From Anaspis maculata (lineage: Eukaryota > Arthropoda > Insecta > Coleoptera > Scraptiidae): 64,000 nucleotides of DNA. Each line of letters opens with the position of its first letter. The first letter of the stretch is position 1. A program made the position numbers and the translations under genes. Of this stretch, positions 40,870-49,420 are shown in pieces. The notes beneath the pieces were generated by a model. That model made no database searches. It saw nothing but the letters and a program-made list of their open reading frames with translations, and was not told the origin of the DNA. Where the stretch lies: positions 372,001-436,000 of the forward strand of contig OX421964.1 in assembly GCA_949128115.1 (NCBI GenBank). The letters run 5' to 3'.

Positions 40870-40921
40870 GCCTAGGTACCTACTCTGTAATTTAGTACCT
40901 AAGTACCTACGTACCTACATA
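40870..40921. repeat. GTACCTA-rich patch in the LTR
   Basis: Five imperfect copies of GTACCTA (with CTAGGTACCTA and AAGTACCTACGTACCTAC forms) lie close together. The same patch is at 45650-45701 in the other LTR. Simple arrays of this kind are common in some insect genomes to my knowledge. It may be a small tandem expansion rather than a regulatory site. Confidence 0.6.
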
Positions 40922-40962
40922 CAAAGCAGACTATACTTCGCGCGGAAAATAAAATCGTTACA

Positions 40963-40974
40963 CCACCCTTCTCC
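40963..40974 (-). promoter_or_regulatory. Polypurine tract
   Basis: On the minus strand GGAGAAGGGTGG lies directly before the TGTAACG start of the 3' LTR. Eleven of its twelve bases are purines. In LTR elements such a tract primes plus-strand DNA synthesis. It agrees with the gene direction and with the primer-binding site at the other end. Confidence 0.85.
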
Positions 40975-41542
40975 AAAAAAAATAAAAAATTAATGAATAA
41001 TTTTTTCTTGTGATAACCTTCTGTCGTTGATGCTTATCATGCTACAATTTGGATCGATATCTGCGCGTATCATACGTCCTTACGGAGACAAAAATCGGTG
41101 AGTCATAATCGGTAGTGGACAAATTGGGGAAGTCTGCCAAACATAACATAATCAAAACGAAGAAGTGCCAATAAATTGAGAAGAAACTTATTTTTAGATA
41201 ATCTGCTTTAGATTACTAAAATCCAAAAATGAAGAAAAAAAAATACCTAGTTTAGAAATTATGATACACTATGTACAAAGGAAATATTTACACAAAAGGA
41301 AATACTGAGTTCCAGTCAGGAATCTTTAGAATTTCTAGATACAAAAGACTGAATAATCAATCGATTTCGGAAAAGTGAGCCACGGCAATACAAATGTGAA
41401 CAGATTCACCGGAAAATTTGTATTACTCTCTAGGCTACAAAACGATAGGAATTTCTCGATTTTATCGAGAAGAAACTTTCGGTAAAAGGAGACGGTAAGG
41501 TAAGAAAATTGTTACATGAACAACTACGGTAGGTACGATAAT
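40975..41542 (-). other. Untranslated 3' part between pol end and polypurine tract
   Basis: 568 bp, AT-rich, with no sizeable open frame on the coding strand and no env-like motif. I see nothing else in it. Confidence 0.6.
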
Positions 41543-41779
41543 TTATCCAACAGAAATGTCGGAATTGGAACCAAAGTATGGTTTCAAATCTTTCACATGC
41601 CATTTTCCGGCATCGGATCCATTCATGTTGTTAAGGTGATAACAAAGATTTGAGGCTTTCCTCCGGACAATACAAAGAACAAATTTCGACGCTAACTTAG
41701 CCGCAAATTGATACGAAGCATCTGAAGGCACCTTGTTCCGTCGCCATACTTTATCCCCAACTTTCGTTTTTGAAGTCAA
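41543..41779 (-). pseudogene. Integrase C-terminal fragment left by a pol deletion
   Basis: 78 codons that I place at the C-terminal end of a Ty3/Gypsy integrase. KVGDKVWRRN (residues 6-15), FAAKLASKFV (25-34) and GKWHVKDLKPYF (58-69) are typical of the SH3-like/GPY-F segment that binds DNA and helps target integration. The zinc-binding HHCC part and the DDE core are absent, as are reverse transcriptase and RNase H. The frame overlaps the end of the protease frame by 29 bases, which places a deletion junction at about 41757-41775. From family layout the loss is of the order of 2.5 kb (inference). The stop at 41543 probably is the original pol end. The fragment cannot be an active integrase. 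Confidence 0.85.
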
Positions 41780-42428
41780 TGTTAATTTCGAATTGTTTGC
41801 AGAAGTCTGTCCCTAAAATGAAAGATTGAGAGACTGAAGGTACAACCAAAGCGCGTATAATCTGACATGTTTTTTCGACACAAATAGGTAAGTCAACAAC
41901 ACCAGTAACGGGCTGTTTCGCGCCGTCAGCTGTGTTTATAAACTTGCAGGGAGAAGAACTGGATTTCACATTGCACCTGGACAAAATTTTCAAACCTCCA
42001 GCGCCCACCACTGAGACAGTCGCGCCGGAATCAAGAAGAGCTGTGATCGGCTGATCGAAGAGATTAACTGTAACATAAGGTCTGTTATCAGAAAGTTGTT
42101 TAGAGAATAAAGGTTCTATTTTATAAGAAGATTTCGAGATATTATTCTGATAAAAATCAGATACAACCTTTTTCCAACTGGTCCAGTCTTGCAAATTAAA
42201 GTTTCTATGATACACGGAATCTAGCGATATTTTGTTATGTACAATCTGAACAGAATTTTTACGATATACCGGGTGAGAAGAATTTTTATTATATACAGAG
42301 TGAGAAGAATTTTTATTATATACAGGGTGAGAAGAATTTTTATTATTCACCAGTTTGGCCTTAGGATTTTCATGACGAGAGAAAGGACGGCCACGTAAGC
42401 TCCTCTCGAAAATCAGTTTCCCTGACAT
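41751..42428 (-). CDS. pol: Pol N-terminus with retropepsin-like protease
   Basis: 225 codons, with the pol frame opening at the A-run next to the gag end. Residues 29-73 are five 9-residue tandem units of NKNSSHPVY type, the last two degenerate. The aspartic protease domain covers about 115-220: YVTVNLFDQPITALLDSGAT (118-137) with catalytic DSGA at 133-136, a flap-region candidate around 165-180, and ILGTDF at 204-209, the usual hydrophobic-LG-D end of Gypsy proteases. The enzyme would cleave Gag and Gag-Pol. The frame closes soon after (FKNESWG) because sequence beyond residue 219 is the integrase tail in another frame. The protease domain itself looks intact. Confidence 0.88.
   Translation of the reverse strand: MSGKLIFERSLRGRPFSRHENPKAKLVNNKNSSHPVYNKNSSHSVYNKNSSHPVYRKNSVQIVHNKISLDSVYHRNFNLQDWTSWKKVVSDFYQNNISKSSYKIEPLFSKQLSDNRPYVTVNLFDQPITALLDSGATVSVVGAGGLKILSRCNVKSSSSPCKFINTADGAKQPVTGVVDLPICVEKTCQIIRALVVPSVSQSFILGTDFCKQFEINIDFKNESWG
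42210..42344 (-). repeat. 27-bp coding minisatellite in pol
   Basis: Five tandem 27-bp units, the three nearest the pol start nearly identical and the other two degenerate. They keep the frame and encode nine-residue units ahead of the protease. Such a repeat may vary in number between element copies. Confidence 0.85.
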
Positions 42429-43015
42429 TTTTTACACGAATTTACGGTCTCATTCGGCGCACCACACCGGAAACAAAATTTGTTTCTCTTCAACGTACAA
42501 TTTGAGAATGTATGATTAGTTCCCTTACAATTCCAACATACAACTGGCTCACTGGAATTTTTCTTCTGGTTGTTTTTAACGAATTTACCTGACGATTTCG
42601 ATGGTGTTGAAAGACGAGAACCTTTGAAGTGAGTTCTTGAAGAATTATTGCTGGTATCTGATCGGCTCGACGAAAGTAATCGGGAAGAAGAACAATTTTC
42701 AGCGACAAATGCCAATTCAGGTTCCAACAAATTCAAAGCATTACTCTTCTGCGAAGTCGGATTTGAAGTGCGAGAATTCACATTTAGAAAGTTTTCATCT
42801 TCCAACCGTTTTACCAGCTTATTTAATTCAGCAACCGTTTGAATATCCTGTAAAGCCAAGGCAGTGGAATATTCGGGAATAAGAAGTCTTCGAATCCATT
42901 TTATTTTCGTTGTTTCTGCAGGCGGTCTGGATAAACGACTGAAAAGTGTATTCATCGTTGCAAAATAAATCGTGACACTTTCGGAACGCATTTGTTTTCG
43001 TTTCTTTATGATTTC
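42413..43015 (-). pseudogene. gag: Gag polyprotein, capsid end and nucleocapsid (downstream of the stop)
   Basis: The frame continues directly after the TAG in the same phase for 200 codons, with the first ATG at 42991. The part after the stop (MRSESVTIYFATMNTLFSRL) completes the capsid-type domain. A basic serine-rich linker follows, then two zinc-binding motifs, numbered from that ATG. The first is a CCHC knuckle with C152, C155, H160 and C165. The second has four cysteines at 173, 176, 186 and 189 and no histidine. I recall similar second motifs in insect Gypsy relatives, so this need not be damage. The nucleocapsid part normally binds the element's RNA. Without read-through or an internal start it would not be made. 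Confidence 0.82.
42426..42433 (-). other. Probable -1 frameshift site between gag and pol
   Basis: On the minus strand a run of six A followed by TG spans the last codons of gag. The protease frame is -1 relative to gag and is closed by a TAA just upstream, so a switch has to occur on the A-run, within about 20 bases of the gag stop. A -1 shift at such a place is the usual way Gypsy-type elements make Gag-Pol. The string is not a perfect X-XXY-YYZ slippery heptamer, and the pol frame also has an ATG here. Confidence 0.5.
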
Positions 43016-43831
43016 CTACATTTCTTCGTCATAATCTGCTATATTGAAATCTCGTTTTAATGCTTCTACCAGAGAATCCCAATCACTTACATCTGATAAT
43101 ATTTGTCGATACCAGTATCGGGCTTGACCCACGAATAAATCTCGTGCAGACGTAAAAAGTTCGGATTTGCTTACATGTCGCGCTTTCATAAGTTCTTCAA
43201 TATTTTCAAGGAAAGGAATTACATTTTTTTGTTCTCCGTTGAATGTTTCACCCCATTTATATACAGGTACGGCTTTTGAGGAATATGCTGTAATCACTTG
43301 TTGAGTTTGAGCCGCTGCAGCTCCTTGAATGTAAGATGTAGGTGAACTCACGGTTTGAGATAAAGAAACATTTTGTTGCGCAATAGCAGCTGTGTCTTCT
43401 TCCTTCACTCGTTCATGTAAATCAGCGTCGAGTTCTATGCACCTTGCATAGGCTTCGTTTTTGAAATCCGTTTGGGCTTCTGCTTCAGCTTCGTTGGAAC
43501 TAATTGGTAGACGTAAGGCACGGGCAGTAACGTGAAAGATTCTAGATCTCAAACGTTTGTAAAGAGAATTGGAAGTAGGACCTTCGAATTCACCAATCAA
43601 TATGTTGATGGAATCAATTATACTGTTGATGGCATCCTTTTCGGTATCATATTTGAAAAGTGGATCTTTCAAAGAATTCAGATTTGTACCAGCTTTTCGC
43701 TCTACGTCTAACAGTCGACTCAATATTTTTCTTCGCCTGTCTTGATCATTACTTGAGATTACCTTTCGAATTCGTAGCTCATAGTTTAATTCATCATTCA
43801 ATAAATGAACCGCTTTGAACGATGGATCCAT
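43016..43831 (-). CDS. gag: Gag polyprotein, N-terminal and capsid part (stops early)
   Basis: 271 codons starting at ATG 43831-43829, which follows a poly-A leader in good context (AAAAATGG). Gag forms the particle that holds the element's RNA. Residues 1-30 (MDPSFKAVHLLNDELNYELR and following) are of the kind found at the start of insect Ty3/Gypsy Gags. Residues 115-185 are polar and probably a flexible linker. From about 191 (YKWGETFNGE) to the end is the capsid-type retrotransposon Gag domain, including FVGQARYWYRQI at 233-244 and WDSLVEALKRDF at 251-262. The frame ends at a TAG (43018-43016) inside this domain. The same frame stays open on the other side, so the stop looks like a single-base defect; an obligatory read-through codon is less likely at this position. 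Confidence 0.85.
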   Translation of the reverse strand: MDPSFKAVHLLNDELNYELRIRKVISSNDQDRRRKILSRLLDVERKAGTNLNSLKDPLFKYDTEKDAINSIIDSINILIGEFEGPTSNSLYKRLRSRIFHVTARALRLPISSNEAEAEAQTDFKNEAYARCIELDADLHERVKEEDTAAIAQQNVSLSQTVSSPTSYIQGAAAAQTQQVITAYSSKAVPVYKWGETFNGEQKNVIPFLENIEELMKARHVSKSELFTSARDLFVGQARYWYRQILSDVSDWDSLVEALKRDFNIADYDEEM

Positions 43832-44224
43832 TTTTTTTTTTTAATTGGAGGTAATTGTTAAAATACTCGAAAAATTAAAAAGAGATAATTTTAGATAAGG
43901 AAGAGCAATAAGGACTTCTAACAATAAATTAAACAAGTCCGCAACAAAAACTATAGATAAGGGAATGACCTAAAGAAAACGATTAACCGATGCAAAAAAT
44001 TTTAAGGCACTATAGGTACCTACGATGTACGTACGTGGATAAAACAATTTACAATTAACACAAAAAGAAATTACGGAAATTTCTGGAAAAATGTATCGAT
44101 TTCATCCGCACAATGAAACGCACCTTCACGATAAAACCACTATATTCTATCACTGCTAGAAGTGAGAAAATTTTCTTCGAAATTTTACTTTCAACTCTCC
44201 AAGAAATCCTACACTTTAATCGGC
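43832..44224 (-). other. Untranslated leader between primer-binding site and gag
   Basis: 393 bp with no sizeable open frame on the element's coding strand. It includes a 13-A stretch just before the gag ATG. In related elements the packaging signal lies in this interval; none can be identified from sequence alone. Confidence 0.6.
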
Positions 44225-44242
44225 CTAGACGTTAGGGCGCCA
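44225..44242 (-). promoter_or_regulatory. Primer-binding site (tRNA-Lys type, probable)
   Basis: Read on the minus strand, six bases after the LTR end, the sequence is TGGCGCCCTAACGTCTAG. TGGCGCCC is the complement of a tRNA 3' end GGGCGCCA, as in Lys tRNAs used by several retroelements. The match beyond eight bases is only partial to what I recall, so the exact tRNA is uncertain. Confidence 0.75.
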
Positions 44243-44248
44243 TTTTTA

Positions 44249-45742
44249 TGCAATGTCCTTTTCTTATTTTTGGAAAATTCCACTACATTTGGCGAACGGC
44301 ACTCAGCTTTTTGGTTAGAGCGGGTCGTGGGTTTTTTTCTTGCACGTCACACAACATAAATTTATATCGCGCCAACCAGGAATGTTGGTGTGAAGCTTTA
44401 TTTCGGGGGAGTCTACCCTGGTTTACCCCAACCCAAACGTGCTATAGTGAGACGTAGCTACTAAGCAAAACTGAAGTAAATGTTAAAGTGAAGGACAACT
44501 ATTAATTTGAGAGTAGTTAAAGAGTTACAACAAAATTTTAGTTTTTGACTATTTAATGAAAATTAAGATTGGTTTTGTATAATAATAAATGTTGATATAT
44601 GAATTTTTAGAAATGTTGAACTGAGTGAAATAATTTCGTATTTATTCGTAGCGTATCGTTGTTAATCCTGAGCCGTCCCGTGACGACAATCCTTGGACGC
44701 GAGAAGTTCAATAGTGAGAACTCATCAAACACACCCCCCGGGCATTTTCGTAAATTAAAGAAACTACAAGCTACGACCTATCTTAAATAGTGACGTCTGT
44801 CACAGAAATCTTGGGCCCAAGTAATCGGTGTCAGTTTTTTAGGCGCAAACCTTGTGCGGAAATAAAAATTGGTACGTATACTGTTCTCTAAAATACTTAA
44901 ATTCCTAAGGTTAGTGGATAATTATTGTAAAATTCTCACGGACAGGAGCGTCGCCCTGGAATGTGCCTCGGAAAATATTGCTGTCTCGCTGCTTGGTGCT
45001 GACGTCTCGGTCAGATTGCGGACGGAGTCCTATCGAGGAGAATTTCGAGACAATGCGTAGCTCCAGCAGGGACAAGAAGATTTCTGTCGGCGTCACAGCG
45101 ATGCTGACAAAAGCTGACGGGTGTACAGCGTGGTGGAGAAAATACAGATGCGGAAATACAGATGATGGAACCGTTGTTAAAAAGTAAAGATGAATAAAGA
45201 TGAATGATGATATCGATAAATAAAGTTGCGTGTACGTCGTCGTGCGGATTTCTCGATCCTGCCTTAGACCTTGCAGACAGATAGACGGAATTTCACGATA
45301 TTTCGACGTGGACATACATATAATTTTTACACGTGGAAGTCGGAGTTGGAGGTTGGACCTAAAATTGATATTTTGTACCTATTTGAATACCTAATCAATA
45401 AATATCTTACCCCAGCACATCGGGCACTTATTTCAAAGAAGAATCTGGTCAGATCTGGCACGGATGGCCCACCAAAATTCGGAAAATCCACGATGGCTAG
45501 GGATTCTTGAATATTCACGTGAATTTTATACGACGTCTCTTTTTCATCGTCTATTGAAAGAAACCCTACTCAAAAACCGTTCGCTTCTATCTCGATGCCT
45601 CTGAGCTGAACACCCACTCTTATCGGTTCACGCGCGATTTATTTGAAATGCCTAGGTACCTACTCTGTAATTTAGTACCTAAGTACCTACGTACCTACAT
45701 ACAAAGCAGACTATACTTCGCGCGGAAAATAAAATCGTTACA
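44249..45742 (-). repeat. 5' LTR of the retrotransposon
   Basis: 1,494 bp. Read on the minus strand it begins TGTAACGATTTTATTTTCCG and ends GGACATTGCA. It corresponds to 39469-40962 at a constant offset of 4,780, and no mismatch was found by eye. It is long for an LTR of an insect Gypsy element. Open frames of 63-134 codons inside it occur identically in both LTRs and overlap on both strands, so I do not treat them as genes. Confidence 0.95.
45516..45530 (-). promoter_or_regulatory. Candidate TATA box next to an E-box in the 5' LTR
   Basis: On the minus strand TATAAA (45530-45525) is followed four bases later by CACGTG (45521-45516), which lies at the centre of the 12-bp palindrome ATTCACGTGAAT. 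The TATA is about 212 bp into the LTR, a reasonable place for the U3/R border. The same pair is in the other LTR at 40736-40750. No start site can be proved from sequence. Confidence 0.35.
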
Positions 45743-45746
45743 ACTT
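45743..45746. other. Target-site duplication, right copy (ACTT)
   Basis: Follows the terminal CA of the right LTR and leads into TTTGGATAACAATTG of the interrupted monomer. It pairs with 39465-39468. Confidence 0.93.
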
Positions 45747-48700
45747 TTTGGATAACAATTGTCTTTTTTTTTTCGATATTTGTGTTCGTTTGACGGATGT
45801 TGCGTGTGGAACAAGTAGCTGCCAACTCAAAGAGTGGTGACCGATCGTTTTGAAAGTCACGTGGGTTGGAGTTTGAAGGCACGTGGGATGGAGCTCGAAG
45901 TCACGTGGGTTAGGACCTGAACTTTTCGGATAACAATTGTGTCTTTTTTTTCGATATTTGTGTTCGTTTGACGGATGTTGCGTTTGGAACAAGTAGCTGC
46001 CAACTCCAAAAGTGGTGACGAATCGTTTCAAAAGTCACGTGGGTTGAAGCCTGGAGGCACGTGGGTTGAAGCCTGAAGTCACGTGGGTTGGAGCCCGGAG
46101 TCACGTGGGTTAGGACCTGAACTTTTTGGATGACAATTGTGTCTATTTTTTGATATTTTTGTTCGTTCGTCGGATGTTGCGTTTGGAACGAGTAGCTGCC
46201 AACTTAAAAAGTGGTGACCGATCGTTTTTAAAGTCACGTGGGTTGAAGTTTGAAGTCACGTGGGTTGGAGCCTGAAGTCACGTGGGGTGAAACCTGAACT
46301 TTTTGGATAACAATTGTCTTTTTTTTTTATGATATTTGTGTTCGTTCGACGGATGTTGCGTTTGGAACAAGTAGCTGCCAACTCAAAAAGTGGTGACCGA
46401 TCGTTTTTGAAGTCACGTGGGTTGGAGATTAACGTCACGTGGGTTGGAGCTCAAAGTCACGTGGGATAGGACCTGAACTTTCTGGATAACAATTGTGTCT
46501 TTTTCTTCGATATTTGTGTTCGTTTGACGGATGTTGCGTTTGGAACAAGTAGCTGCCAATTCCAAAAGTGGTGACGGATCGTTTTAAAAGTCACGTGAGT
46601 TGAAGCCTGGAGGCACGTGGGTTGAAGCCTGAAGTCACGTGGGTTGAAGCCCGGAGTCACGTGGGTTAGGACCTGAACTTTTTGGATAACAATTGTGTCT
46701 ATTTTTTGATATTTTTGTTCGTTCGTCGGACGTTGCGTTTGGAACGAGTAGCTGCCAACTTAAAAAGTGGTGACCGATCGTTTTTCAAGTCACGTGGGTT
46801 GAAGTTTGAAGTCACGTGGGTTGGAGCCTGAAGTCACGTGGGTTGAAACCTGAACTTTTTGGATAACAATTGTCTTTTTTTTTTTATGATATTTGTGTTC
46901 GTTCGACGGATGTTGCGTTTGGAACAAGTAGCTGCCAACTCAAAAAGTGGTGACCGATCGTTTTTGAAGTCACGTGGGTTGGAGATTAACGTCACGTGGG
47001 TTGGAGCTCAAAGTCACGTGGGATAGGACCTGAACTTTCTGGATAACAATTGTGTATTTTTCTTCGATATTTGTGTTCGTTTGACGGATGTTGCATTTGG
47101 AACAAGTAGCTGCCAATTCCAAAAGTGGTGACGGATTGTTTTAGAAGTCACGTGAGTTGAAGCCTGGAGGCACGTGGGTTGAAGCCTGAAGTCACGTGGG
47201 TTGGAGCCCGAAGTCACGTGGGTTAGGACCTGAAATTTTTGGATAATAATTGTGTCTTTTTTTCGATATTTGTGTTCGTTTGGCGGATGTTGCGTTTGGA
47301 ACAAGTAGCTGCCAACTGAAAAAGTGGTGACCGATCGTTTTAAAAGTCACGTGGGTTGAAGTTTGAAGTCACGTGGGTTGGAGCCTGAAGTCACGTGGGT
47401 TCAAACTTGAACTTTTTGGATAATAATTGTGTCTTTTCTTTTGATATTTGTGTTAGTTAACGGATGTTGCGTTTGGAACAAGTAGCTGCCAACTCAAAAA
47501 GTGGTGACCGATCGTTTTTAAAGTCACGAGGGTTGGAGTTTGAAGTCACGTGGGTTGGTGCTTGAAGTCACGTGGGTTAAGACCCGATCTTTTTGGATAA
47601 CAATTGTGTCTTTTTTTTTGATATTTGTGTTCGTTCGTCAGATGTTGCGTTTGGAACAAGTAGCTGCCAACTCAAAAAGTGGTGACCGATCGTTTTTGAA
47701 GTCACGTGGGTTGGAGTTTGAAGTCACGTGGGTTGGAGCTTGAAGTCACGTGGGTTAAGACCTGAACTTTTTGGACAACAATTGTGTCTATTTTTTGATA
47801 TTTTTGTTCGTCGGATGTTGCGTTTGGAACGAGTAGCAGCCAACTTAAAAAGTGGTTACCGATCGTTTTTGAAGTCACGTGGGTTGGATTTTGAAGTCAC
47901 GTGGGTTGAAACCTGAACTTTTTGGATAACAATTGTCTTTTTTTTTTCGGTATTTGTGTTCGTTTGACGGATGTTGCGTTTGGAACAAGTAGCTGCCAAC
48001 TCAAAAAGTGGTGACCGATCGTTTTGAAAGTCACGTGGGTTGGAGTTCGAAGTCACGTGGGATGGAGCTCGAAGTCACGTGGGTTAGGACCTGAACTTTT
48101 TGGATAACAATTTTGTCTTTTTTTTCGATATTTGTGTTCGTTTGACGGATGTTGCGTTTGGAACAAGTAGCTGCCAACTCCAAAAGTGGTGCCGAATCGT
48201 TTCAAAAGTCACGTGGGTTGAAGCCTGGAGGCACGTGGGTTGAAGCCTGAAGGCACGTGGGTTGGAGCCTGAAGTCACGTGGATTAGGAACTGAAATTTT
48301 TGGATAACAATTGTGTCTTTTTTTTTATATTTGTGTTCATTTGACGGATGTTGGATGTCACGTGGGTTGGAGCCTGAAGTCACGTGGGTTCAAACTTGAA
48401 CTTTTTGGATAATAATTGTGTCTTTTCTTTTGATATTTGTGTTAGTTAACGGATGTTGCGTTTGGAACAAGTAGCTGCCAACTCAAAAAGTGGTGACCGA
48501 TCGTTTTTGAAGTCACGAGGGTTGGAGTTTGAAGTCACGTGGGTTGGAGCTTGAAGTCACGTGGGTAAGGACCTGAACTTTTTGGATAACAATTGTGTCT
48601 TTTTTTTTGATATTTGTGTTCGTTCGTCAGATGTTGCGTTTGGAACAAGTAGCTGCCAACTCAAAAAGTGGTGACCGATCGTTTTTGAAGTCACGTGGGT

Positions 48701-49420
48701 TGGAGCTTGAAGTCACGTGGGTTAAGACCTGAACTTTTTGGATAACAATTGTGTCTATTTTTTGATATTTTTGTTCGTCGGATGTTGCGTTTGGAACGAG
48801 TAGCAGCCAACTTAAAAAGTGGTGACCGATCGTTTTGGAAGTCACGTGGGTTGAAATTTGAAGTCACGTGGGTTGGAGTTTGAAGTCTCGTGGGTTGAAA
48901 CCTGAACTTTTTGGATAACAATTGTCTTTTTTTTTTCGATATTTGTGTTCGTTTGACGGATGTTGCGTTTGGAACAAGTAGCTGCCAACTCAAAAAGTGG
49001 TGACCGATCGTTTTTGAAGTCACGTGGGTTGGAGATTAACGTCACGTGGGTTGGAGCTCAAAGTCACGTGGGATAGGACCTGAACTTTCTGGATAACAAT
49101 TGTGTCTTTTTCTTCGATATTTGTGTTCGTTTGACGGATGTTGCGTTTGGAACAAGTAGCTGCCAATTCCAAAAGTGGTGACGGATCGTTTTAAAAGACA
49201 CGTGAGTTGAAGCCTGGAGGCACGTGGGTTGAAGCCTGAAGTCACGTGGGTTGGAGCCCGAAGTCACGTGGGTTAGGACCTGAAATTTTTGAATGATAAT
49301 TGTGTCTTTTTTTTCGATATTTGTCTTCGTATGACGGATGTTGCGTTTGGAACAAGTAGCTGCCAACTCAAAAAGTGGTGACCGATCGTTTTGAAAGTCA
49401 CGTGGGTTGGAGTTTGAAGT
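45743..49420 (+). repeat. 3.7-kb segment duplicated from 11173-14860
   Basis: Matches 11173-14860 at an offset of 34,570. That exceeds the left-flank offset by 6,278, which is the element (6,274) plus the 4-bp target duplication. A base difference is visible near 45832 (AAAGAGTGG here, AAAAAGTGG near 11,262). After about 49,420 there are about 355 extra bp relative to the other copy, two monomers resembling 18,220-18,890. Confidence 0.9.

Larger units (their letters stand above)
39469..40962 (-). repeat. 3' LTR of the retrotransposon
   Basis: Second 1,494-bp LTR, adjoining the polypurine tract on its inner side. On the plus strand it starts TGCAATGTCC directly after ACTT and ends AAAATCGTTACA. 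It contains a GTACCTA-rich patch, a 12-bp palindrome centred on CACGTG and an AATAAA on the minus strand. Confidence 0.95.
39469..45742 (-). mobile_element. Non-autonomous Ty3/Gypsy-type LTR retrotransposon
   Basis: A complete insertion of 6,274 bp with its genes on the minus strand. It has two 1,494-bp LTRs, each TG...CA, flanked by the direct repeat ACTT. In transcription order it contains the 5' LTR (45742-44249), a primer-binding site, a leader, gag with an in-frame stop, a protease frame, a short integrase tail, a polypurine tract and the 3' LTR (40962-39469). The internal part is only 3,286 bp because reverse transcriptase, RNase H and most of integrase are missing. The 4-bp duplication, PBS/PPT layout and protein types fit Ty3/Gypsy. 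No env-like frame is seen. The LTRs look identical, which indicates recent insertion. Confidence 0.95.

Noticed and set aside
40975..41542. Possible env gene between pol and the 3' LTR
   Set aside because: Only 568 bp with no sizeable open frame, signal peptide or membrane segment.
42637..42882. Plus-strand open frames over the gag region
   Set aside because: They are shadows of the minus-strand nucleocapsid frame and show no domain.
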